Positions 31,210-39,879 of a stretch of DNA of 41,062 nucleotides are shown piece by piece. Position numbers and translations under genes: made by a program. How positions within the stretch are numbered: the first letter of the stretch is position 1; each line of letters begins with the position of its first letter. Location: NCBI RefSeq assembly GCF_022376445.1, contig NW_025955313.1:1-41062 (forward strand), read 5' to 3'. The notes beneath the pieces were generated by a model. That model was given only the letters and a program-made list of their open reading frames with translations, searched no databases and was not told the origin of the DNA. Source of the DNA: Fomitopsis serialis (lineage: Eukaryota > Basidiomycota > Agaricomycetes > Polyporales > Fomitopsidaceae).

Positions 31210-34200
31210 GGAACTCAAGGTCTGCCAAGCCAATGTGAACAAGTCGAACGTCGCCCAGTGCGCCCTGCTCCACAATGTTGCCGAGTTTGACATAGTAGCC
31301 CTGCAAGAGCCCTACATTGATCACCTCGACAACACCCGCGCGGCTGCTGACTGGATCGTAATCTACCCTGTTGGTCACAAAGATAATGAGGCTACGTCAC
31401 GCTCTGTCCTACTAATTAACAAACGCGTATCCACTAATAGCTGGACAGCGATCCCGATCAAGTCCCCTGACATCACGGCGATTACGCTCCGCCTCACCGC
31501 CTCTACGATACACATCTTTAATATCTACAATCCCCAGGACAGTAATCTTGCCCAGGCGGTTCTATCTCGGGAGACACGGAAGCTACTACGGGATGACGAT
31601 GAGGACCCTGAACGTCATATCCTCTGGCTCGGAGACTTCAACCGCCACCATCCTCTCTGGGACGATGAACGGAACGCCCACCTGTTCACGAACCAGGCCC
31701 TAGACCAAGCAGACCGGCTCATAGACATGCTGAGCGTCTTTGACATGCACATGCTCCTACCACAGGGCATCCCCACGCTCGAGGCTTCACGCACAAAGAA
31801 CCTCACACGCCCAGACAACGTCTTCGCAACAGAGGGGCTGAAGGATTGCCTAATATCATGCGAGGTTGCCCCGGACATACGCCCACCCCACACCGACCAC
31901 TTCCCCATTCGCACTACGTTCCTACTCGACGTCCCTAGGGCGATACCCCGGAAGTTTCGAAACTTCAGGAAGGTGGACTGGAACGAGTTCAGAACAGAGC
32001 TTGCCATACGACTCGAGGACGTGCCGGTACCAGACAGACGAATGGAATCCAAGGAGAGTTTTGACGAACTACTAGCCACGCTCATGACTACGCTCACTGA
32101 AACTATTCAGGAGACAGTACCGGAGACGAAACCGCCACCGTTTGCTAAGCGGTGGTACTCGAAGGAGCTGGACAAGCTGCGGAGGGAAGTCGGACGGCAG
32201 GGACGCCGCGCGTTCAAGCAGCGCGAGTTCCCAAACCATCCCATCCATAGGGAGTACCGGCAACTTCGAAACAGATATGGCGACCAGGTGCGCACAGCCA
32301 AGAAAGCGCACTGGGACGCATGGCTCGAAGAAGCGGACGCAAAATCGATCTGGACCGTAGGCAAGTACATCCGCGCCGGATCAACAGACGGAAGCAAGAG
32401 CCGGGTGCCCCCGCTACATCGCCCAGGCAGCGCCCGGCTCGAACGCGGGAATGAAGCGAAAAGTCGAGTCCTGTACGAGACATTCTTCCCGCAGCCTCCA
32501 CCCGACCTCGAGCTCCCGGACCCAGACACCGAGGATTACCCTCCCGCCGCTTTCGAGTTTGCACACGTCTCAGACCAACAGGTCCATGCGGCGTGCCATC
32601 GACTAAAGGAGTTCAAGGCGCCGGGCCCAGATGGAATACCAAATGAGGTATACAAACGGTGCGCAGATCTATTGGTCCCCATACTCGGCTGCCTCTTCCG
32701 TGCTACGTTTGATCTACGGTATTACCCCGAGGAGTGGAAGCTGTCCACGACAGTGGTACTGCGGAAACCCGGGAAGAGTGATTACTCTGTTGCTAAGGCA
32801 TACCGGCCTATTGCTCTCATGAGCTGCATGGCGAAGATTCTATCTTCATGTGTCGCCGAGACAGTGGAATATGAGCTGGAGAAGCTCAACTTGTTCCCTA
32901 ACCTCCACTTCGGAGGCCGGGCGGGTCGTACGACGACTGACTCACTACATCTCCTGACCAAAACAATCCGGGATGCATGGCGAACCAAAAAGGTCGCCTC
33001 AGTCCTGTTTCTTGACGTCGAGGCGGCGTTCCCTAGCGCCATCCCGGAACGACTCTTTCACGAGCTTCGGATGCGCGGCGTACCCGCTGCGGTGGTAGAT
33101 TGGCTTCGCGAGAAGCTCAAAGGGCGCAAGACGCGCTTGACGTTTGATGACTTCGTATCCGACTTATTCGAGATTCTGAGCGGAATCGACCAAGGCTGCC
33201 CGCTCTCAGTTTTGTTATATAAGATCTACAACCTCGTCTTGCTGGAATGCGCTGACAAGAAGAGAGGCGAGCTGGCGCTCGGTTTCATTGATGATGTGGC
33301 TACGGTTGTAGTGGGAAAGGACCTGGACGAGACCTGTACGAAGCTACGGAACTACATGGAACGCACAGGCGGCGCGAAGGAGTGGTCCAAGACACGGAAC
33401 TCCCGCTTCGAAATCTCGAAGCTGTGTCTTCTACACGCTGACCCGAGACTCGCAAAAGAGGACTTGGGTCCATCGCTAGACCTGTCAGATGGGTCGGTAC
33501 AGCCCTCCGAGGACGCGAAGTTCCTAGGAGTCTGGATAGATCGAAAGCTGCGATTCAAAAAGCAGGCCGAGTACGCCCTGAAGAAGGGCACTACATGGCT
33601 GCTACAATTCGGCCGCCTCGCGCGTCCGAAACACGGGATCCCCATGAGACACGTGAAGTCCCTGTATCTTCAGATGCTCATCCCTGCCATGCTTTATGCT
33701 GCAGCGTATGGATTGTCCCACAGAGGCAGATGGAGGGCAGAAAGCGACGCTACGGATCTGTTGGAGTAATTCGTAAGCTGGAACGTGTCCACAGACAAGC
33801 TTGCCTGATGATATCGGGCGCAATGCGCTCGACGCCCACCGACTCCATGACTGCGCATTTGAATCTGCTTCCGTTTCACCTGTTAGTGGACAAAATGATA
33901 ATGCACGAAGCTTCTAGGTTATGCACTCTACCCACCTCTCACCCACTCCACCGACATGTCAAGCAAGCCTCGAGATGGGTCAAAAAACACCGAAGCCCCC
34001 TCCACGAGATACTCGGAGCATTTGAACTCGACCCCGAGGAGATTGAGACGATCGAGGCGGTACGCCTCCCACCAAGCTGGCGACCCCCATTCCGGGTATC
34101 AATAGCACCATCGAAAGAGGACGCAGCAGCCGAGGAACTGGTATGGGCGAGGAAGGATGGATGGAGAGTCTATTCAGATGGGTCGGACATAGACGAGGGA

Positions 34201-35124
34201 GTCGGCGCTGCGGCCGTCCTGATCATACCGGGCGGAGTGCCCAAGGTCCTCCGATACCATCTCGGCCCGTCGACAAAACACACCGTATATGAAGGCGAGA
34301 TCATCGGCCTCAACCTCGGGGTTGTACTCCTCCACCGGGAGCTATCTTGCACACGAGCGTCCGCGGCCGCGGATAACCTGGCGAGCCTACACGCAGCGAA
34401 GAATCGTAAACCGCACCCGGCACACTACATGATAGATCAGCTCCTGCAAGCAATAGGAAGGCTCGAGAGACGTCACCCGAACATAGACCTCACCCTGAGA
34501 TGGGTACCAGGACACAAGGGGATCGACGGCAACGAGTTGGCGGATGTGGAGGCAAAGAAGGCGGCGCGAGGAGATAGTAGTCCGGTCGAGGACCTCCCGG
34601 ACTGGCTGAAGAAGACTCTCCCCGCGAGCCTGTCCAGTGTCAGACAGACGCAGAACGAAAGATTAGGGCGCATGGCGAAGGAGGAGTGGAAGGCGTCCCC
34701 AAGGGCAGCGAAGATGGACAGAATAGACCCAGAAATGCCGTCGAGGAAGTACAACAAACTCGCAGAGCGACTACCGCGGAAACAGGCGAGCATCTTGATT
34801 CAACTACGTACCGAACATGTTCCGCTGCAGAAATTTCTATTTAGGATCCAGAAGGAGGACACACCTGTATGCCCGTCTTGCAGGACCGCGCGCGAGACGG
34901 TGTATCACTTCCTCATGGAGTGCCCGGCCTTCAATGAACAGCGAGACCAACTTGCACGCGAAGCAGGCCCTGCAGCCCGATCTATTAAAGATCTACTCAA
35001 TTCAGCGAGCACCATGAAACCCTTATTCCGATACATACACAACACTGGCCGCTTCGCGGCCGCGTACGGAGACCTAGAGTTGAAGGAGGAGACCGCGAAG
35101 GAGGACACGACCCGGACGCGCTGA
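31190..35124 (+). pseudogene. LINE ORF2: endonuclease, reverse transcriptase, RNase H (frameshifted)
   Basis: Frame 1 runs from 31190 to 33769. It begins with the endonuclease: ANVNKSN, LQEPY with the metal-binding Glu, GDFNRHHPLW, and the DH pair in HTDHFPI. The reverse transcriptase follows: FKAPGPDGIPNE, YRPIALMSCMAKI, LFLDVEAAFPS, IDQGCPLSVLLY and the active site GFIDDVATVV (FIDD in place of FADD). The frame fails near 33703-33707 just after MLYAA, and the protein continues in another frame to 35124: RYGSVGVIRKLERVHRQA, then RNase H (VYSDGSD, YEGEIIGLNLG, GHKGIDGNELAD with catalytic Asp, Glu and Asp) and a CPSC...H....C knuckle. A one-base deletion explains it. Unless bypassed, no RNase H is made from this copy. 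Confidence 0.93.
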
Positions 35125-35241
35125 CGAGCGACACACGAACTGCGATACCGACCGCTCCGCGGCCGAGCACGGAGACCTAGAGCCGAAGAAAGAGACCATG
35201 AAGGAGGACGCGATCCGATCACGCTGACGAGCGACACACGA
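35049..35241 (+). repeat. Imperfect 90-bp direct repeat at the LINE 3' end
   Basis: Copy 1 is 35049-35138 and copy 2 is 35152-35241, with equal length, no gaps needed and a period of 103 bp. Copy 1 holds the last codons of ORF2 and its stop; copy 2 is a diverged untranslated copy that still contains the same GCTGACGAGCGACACACGA ending. Confidence 0.9.
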
Positions 35242-35421
35242 TCCGTGACGAAACCATTTTCACTCCACTCGATTGCACCGACTCAACCTAGTAGCCACAC
35301 ACACGCCTACCTACACCACACACTACTATACCTGCCTGCAGCTTCGGCGAACGGCGATGCTCAGCGACCCCAGACTAGACGAGACGAGATAAGTTCCGAG
35401 TAAAGTATGTACTGTCTACAT

Positions 35422-35465
35422 AGGGCTTCGCCCTCAGTGACAATAAAGGGAATCAACAACAACAA
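35422..35465 (+). promoter_or_regulatory. LINE 3' hairpin, polyadenylation-like signal and CAA tail
   Basis: A hairpin AGGGC-TTC-GCCCT lies at 35422-35434, then AATAAA at 35442-35447, then a CAA repeat to the insertion point. Conserved 3' stem-loops are recognised by the reverse transcriptase in some LINE families. AATAAA is the usual polyadenylation signal, so both may mark the true RNA end. Confidence 0.55.
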
Positions 35466-35478
35466 AAGGATCTGTCGG
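35466..35478 (+). repeat. LINE target-site duplication, right copy
   Basis: AAGGATCTGTCGG, identical to 29055-29067. The BTB-D frame resumes directly after it (35479). Confidence 0.95.
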
Positions 35479-36082
35479 TCTCATCCAAATCGACCTGGCT
35501 TCCGACACCGCCCCCGGATGATCAAGACCAGTCGGCAATCCGGACGCTGTACAAGGCGCTGTATGGCCAACTGATCGACAAAATCAACCAAGTACGTGGA
35601 CCAGCATGGCATATACAAGGTCTGATCATTGATCATTCCGCAGGCATGTTCGGATTACATACTATACGAGGTACGACGAAGATGCGGAAGGCCCCAGGCC
35701 GTAGTAAGTCAATCCACGCGATGGCCGAATTCCGGCCCGGGGATCGTATGAATGCTGCAGGTTGGATGGGTGACAGCGTACGGTACACTGGCCGCTTGTA
35801 TTGATCGTCTCGAGTCATCTCAACACAACAAGGAACTTTCCCGTTTAGCTAGTCACGTACCGGATGCCTGTGATTCAACTGCACAAATTGGATTCGTCGA
35901 CGGACAATATGCTCTTTGATTGGCATGTCGCTGAACATGTGCATATCTTCATTCTGCCTGACTGTCGATTCCAGAACGGCCGTCGGTGAATTGTGGACAA
36001 TGACTACGAATCAGACGCGCTCATTGACACCACCCTTCGTATATATCGTACACCATGACGCCATCGCACAAGGCATTGGAAC

Positions 36083-36503
36083 TCATGAGTTGAAGTCCTG
36101 CTGGGTCTGGCCTTTGTCTTGACGAACACTGCCTTCAAGGGGGTCGTCAGATTGCGTTCTGTAAGTCGAAAAGACACACGCACCGGAAGCCTCCTGTTGG
36201 CGGTCGCCAGTCAAAGCTCCCACCACAGCATCTTTCTTTCCGCCGAGCCTGTCAACTGTTCCCTCCGCATAGCCCTTCGCCTGTGCCGCCTGGTATTCGG
36301 CTTCGCCTTGCCCGTGCTCCTCCTTGCCCGACTGCTTCCAAGACTGAAGGCCGGTGAGATCGCCGATGGTCTCGTTGATGGTGCCTTTCAGCGAATGAAA
36401 TTGACCAGATGTCTTGCTACAAGTGGGTGCATGCGCGTCAGAGTGCTCAAACTGAATGAACGTACGCGATCACGCACCTGGGCTCACTGCTGTTGCCAGA
36501 CAT
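36083..36503 (-). CDS. CsbD-like stress protein 1
   Basis: Three minus-strand exons (36503-36478, 36416-36184, 36132-36083), with introns of 61 and 51 nt, give 102 residues. The core carries the CsbD-like fold seen in bacterial and fungal small stress proteins: [20 protein letters not shown], then [20 protein letters not shown] and [20 protein letters not shown]. It is small, hydrophilic, rich in Gly, Gln, Lys and Glu, and has no signal peptide. Fungal members are induced by stress or found as DNA-associated (cruciform-binding) proteins, but their chemistry is unclear. Exon 2 has exactly the same length (233 nt) as in its divergent partner, showing a duplication. A TATAAG on the minus strand lies at about 36578-36585. 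It is tail-to-tail with BTB-D, whose last exon ends 164 bp away. Confidence 0.9.
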
Positions 36504-37076
36504 AACGGTGAACGAGTTGTGTGGGTATGATGGGGGTCGTATTCAAGTTCGAGAAGGCGACATCGCAGGTGTCGTTCTTATAAAGAGGTCGAGGAGAGCA
36601 AGACCATTCCACGTCAAGTTGGCATGACGGGCGACGCGTCTCGGTTGGCAGCGCGTCTTGCGCAAAATGACGTCACGCGTCGCAGAGGAAGCAAATCGCG
36701 AGATTCGATCTCGCGCGGACGCTCGCCTTGCGCCCGCCACATGACGTCAGTGTCGGACGAGCCTCGATGACGTCTTGCTGTCAAGCCGTCCTGGCTCTCT
36801 CAGGGCCATCCCGACGGGCTGCCAGCTGGGAAAGGTAAGTGGTGTAAAATGCGTCACTTCAGAGAAATACCCAGAATCACAGGCCGGCAGGCTGGGTCGC
36901 AAACAACGACGAAGCTCCGCCAAATGACGCGACTTGGTGCTCTCTTATGCTGTGCAACAGCGCCAATGTCAGACCCTCGTCGCAGTACATAAGAGCGGGC
37001 AGCCATCGTTCGAGGACCCATTAGTCTCACATACCCTTCACCAAATCACTCAAACTCTCCCATACCTCGAATTATC
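36504..37076. promoter_or_regulatory. Divergent promoter of the CsbD pair with CRE sites
   Basis: This 573-bp region is shared by the two head-to-head CsbD genes. Two perfect TGACGTCA palindromes lie at 36668-36675 and 36742-36749, with a near match TGACGTCT at 36768-36775 and half-sites TGCGTCA near 36850 and TGACGC near 36924. TGACGTCA is the CRE bound by Atf1/CREB-type bZIP factors, which govern stress responses in fungi. A hairpin CGCGAGA-TTCGA-TCTCGCG lies at 36697-36715. TATA-like motifs lie about 75-90 bp before each start codon. Confidence 0.7.
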
Positions 37077-37523
37077 ATGTCCGACTCTCAGACCAACACT
37101 GGCAACAACGCCGCCGAGCCCAAGTAAGTCGTGTGGCCTTCCAGACACATCCACACCATACTGACGAGATCATGTGTAGCAAGACCACCGGACAGTACCA
37201 CTCCTTGAAGGGAACTGTCGTCGAGACGGTCGGCGACCTCACCGGCGCCCAATCCTGGAGGCAATCCGGGAAGGAGGAGCACGCCCAGGGCGAGGCCGAA
37301 TACCAGGCTGCCCAGGCAAAGCAGTATGCCGAGGGCACCATCGACCGCCTCGGCGGGAAGAAGGACGCCGTCGTTGGCGCGATCACGGGCGACCGTCAAC
37401 AAGAGATTGCTGGTGAGTGTTCTAGCATGATGGATAAGTGGCATCGTACTCACCTACTGTTCAGGTAATCTGCGCCATGACCAGGGCCAAACTCAACAAC
37501 AGTTTAACGACCCGACTGCCTGA
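37077..37523 (+). CDS. CsbD-like stress protein 2
   Basis: Three exons (37077-37123, 37180-37412, 37465-37523; introns 56 and 52 nt) give 112 residues. The core matches protein 1 closely: [60 protein letters not shown] and a final exon with [12 protein letters not shown]. Intron positions and phases are the same as in protein 1. The N-terminus ([15 protein letters not shown]) and C-terminal tail are longer. A short soluble protein, probably stress-induced given the CRE-rich shared promoter; the molecular function of the family is not settled. It is tail-to-tail with BTB-E. Confidence 0.92.
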
Positions 37524-38191
37524 GCGGTCGTCTCCGAAACGATACCCCTGTAGGATGTACATGAGTAGAATCGGGCAGTCTTACCGAAGTAATGCGTTGT
37601 ATCATCTCACGATGTAGTCGTACCTCAAATGCAACGAACGAACACGGCTGAGAATAAACTTGCTGGGTACTTCTAACCAGATAGTTAGGACTTCACTGGC
37701 AAGGGAGGGTGATGTCTTCAGCCCGAAGGCCCGTCTATCGACGACTTCATTCGAGTTGCGGCTGCGTGTGACAAATGCGCCTGATCTTCGCTCTCTGCCG
37801 GCTGAAGATGAAGTTCAGCATGATTCGCAGCATGAAGACTCGAGACGTGAACGCGATGGGAGGCAGTACAGCCCTAAGTGGACTTCTGAGACGCCTTCTG
37901 CGGTGCGATTCTGTACCGCACACCGGCTCTTCTGGCACGCCCGAATCGATATCTGCACAAATCGATCTACCCACAGTACCACGATCAAACAGACGTTGAA
38001 CGGCCCTTCGACATATGTGACTAGCGAGCAGCAACGGGGGATACTGTCGGCATACTACTAGTAAGCAGATTGTACCATTGTATCCTGAGTGGCAGAGACT
38101 ACGAAGGTGCTGTCAGTGATAGTATACATATGCATAGGATGGAGCCGGTCACAGTTTACCGAAGTCTGGTATGTGTTTGAACGACATCACG
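37524..38191. other. Intergenic region between CsbD-2 and BTB-E
   Basis: Both neighbours end here. ORFs at 37660-38061 (+) and 37747-38034 (-) overlap and have no recognisable domain. Nothing else is seen. Confidence 0.4.
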
Positions 38192-39879
38192 CTACACGGT
38201 TTCCGGCGTCCCATCCTGCGATCGCAGGCCTATGCATTCCGTGTATGCCTATGGCACTCAGTGGCGTGAGACGTCGAACGATTCAATTAGAGTATGTAGA
38301 GGTCTCACCTTCGTGATATCTTCCGAGAGCTTATCACGCAGCCTCTTGTACGGACCCAGCAATCCGAGTCGGACTTTGTCGTCCGGCGGAGCGCATGACT
38401 CTACAGCACATATCTGGTTGACTAGTGCTATACCCCAGTCGTTTTCGAGGTTGTGGAGGAATGGCTTCAAAGCGTCGGTGCGTTGCTCGGCGGGCGGTTG
38501 ACGTATTTCCTCCAGTTCAGAGTCTGAGCTGTAATATGGTTTCTTCCCCTTCTTTTTGCCTCCGAGTCTTTTGGTATTGGTGAGGGGTTGTTTGCCGTAA
38601 TCGGTGTTGCCAGAGGGACTGGTAGATGCTGTATAACTTCAATTTTGCACTGCTGCACCACACACTGGCAACGCTGGTGGAATAGCAGCAAATCACGATA
38701 AGTCAGAGCTGGAGATTCTTCCAGCGCCGCTACATAGTAGTCGCTCATAGACCGGTCGAGGAGCCGCCTTGCCGCCTGTCGTGCCTCCGCGTCTGACCTG
38801 TGGTTCGCTGCGAGCAAGTACGCTCGCAAGGGATCTGACGAGGAGAGACGCGACCATTGGTGGCGCAGGCCCTCCATCGCATCGTCCATCTCATACTTCG
38901 TTGCAGAAACGATGACCTTCTGCTGCACCAGAAGCTCCTGCGAGTCGCTGTCAGCGCCTCCCTTCGAGAGTGCCAGATAACACAACCCGAGGATGACCCT
39001 CAACGTCATACCGTCTTCCTCGAACGAAAGAACCGGAAGATGTCCCGCCTTGTCGGCCGTGCAGTCACTGCCTCCACTGGCTGGCGCAGGTAGGCTGGTT
39101 ATCATCGCGTCCATGATGGGAGATGCTAGCGCGAGGAACGCCTTGTGCGCGAGGAATTCCTGGCCATCTGATGAGCGACACAGGATGTCCGCGAGAGACA
39201 GGATACGACTATGACTGGGCGAAATGAAATGTGGATAATCCGAAGAGATCGATGAGATGGGAGAGTCGGTGGGTCGGGGCGACAAGGGGGGCTCGGAGAA
39301 CTTGAATTCTTGCTCTACCTTGCCTTCCAGGCGCCGGTATCGCAAAAGGCGGTAGTACGCCCCGGCGCTGATATGCTGCATTTCGGGCGGGAAGTTGAAG
39401 ACAGATAGGTCGACCTGACAAACGATCTCGTCGGCGGCAGCGCGTGCTTCTGGCTCCAGTCTGTTACGAACGGCGATCGCCCAGACACGAAGGGGTTCAT
39501 TCGGTATGAAGGAGCACAGAGTCGCCCCCACGACATCAATCGGCTTCTCCATGTCAAACTTGAGCGCCGCCGCCAAGACGGCGTGAATCTTTGCAAGATC
39601 GTCGAGTATGGGAGCCTTCCTGGGATATATGATGCGCAAGAGACTGTCCAGAGTCTCGCTATCCTCATGCATCGGGACGATCGGACAGCCGTCTCGATTC
39701 TCCTCGTTCTCGGCCTGGCCGGCCACGAACATAGTGGCAAAGAAGTCCGAGGAGACTCTGAGGATGAACCTAGAGACTCGAAAGTCAATACGGTCGGATG
39801 AACGGAGGATAACGTCTGCTTCGGGGTCGTCAAAGGGCGATGAGGCATAAGGAGGCATGCTAGATAGGTCTGATTCCAT
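38192..39879 (-). CDS. Double BTB/POZ-domain protein E
   Basis: The predicted exons on the minus strand are 39879-38666, 38618-38309 and 38215-38192 (introns 47 and 93 nt), giving 515 residues. The ATG at 39879 (MESDLSSMPPYASSPFDDPE) aligns with the BTB-C/D start; the frame can be read further upstream, but without homology. First BTB module: ADVILRSSDRIDFRVSRFIL; second: ADILCRSSDGQEFLAHKAFL. Blocks 'EPLRVWAIAVRNRLE' and 'DPLRAYLLAANHRS' are kept. Without the 47-nt intron the frame would end at 38467. Splicing instead restores a tail with PYYSSDSELEEIRQ and GPYKRLRDKLSEDITK that matches the C/D C-terminus. The second intron (GTGAGA) sits where the C/D intron sits. The cysteine-rich part is reduced. 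It lies inverted relative to C and D beyond the CsbD pair. Confidence 0.82.

Larger units (their letters stand above)
29068..35465 (+). mobile_element. Tad-like LINE retrotransposon, 6398 bp
   Basis: A non-LTR retrotransposon in the same orientation as the gene it interrupts, bounded by a 13-bp target-site duplication. It has a short 5' leader (29068-29218), ORF1 with three zinc knuckles, and ORF2 with apurinic-type endonuclease, reverse transcriptase, RNase H and a C-terminal CCHC knuckle. The 3' region has AATAAA at 35442-35447 and a CAA-rich tail (ATCAACAACAACAAA). This gene order, with RNase H in ORF2, fits the fungal Tad1 clade. It looks full length, but two apparent single-base frame changes (near 30876 in ORF1 and near 33705 in ORF2) mean that this copy probably cannot move by itself. 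The intact flanks and exact duplication point to recent insertion. Confidence 0.95.
27561..35919 (+). pseudogene. Double BTB/POZ gene D, split by a LINE
   Basis: The host segments are 27561-29067, then 35479-35591 and 35761-35919 after the transposon; 35592-35760 is a 169-nt GTACGT...GCAG intron. Together they form an uninterrupted frame of 592 residues, so the gene was intact before insertion. The first BTB module (ADLILRTSDLVDFRVFRVIL) and second module (TDVICRSSDMREFPAHRAFL) match BTB-C closely. The cysteine-rich part includes CTGYTCSCHYYSCQ and ICTHC. As it stands, translation runs from residue 502 a few codons into the LINE and stops at 29087 (508 residues), which removes the C-terminal helices. 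Both BTB modules survive, so a truncated protein could still be made. The final exon contains WVTAYGTLAACIDRLES and is preserved here but frameshifted in BTB-C. Confidence 0.88.

Noticed and set aside
37660..38061. ORF pair between CsbD-2 and BTB-E
   Set aside because: Opposing overlapping ORFs without domain or family similarity.
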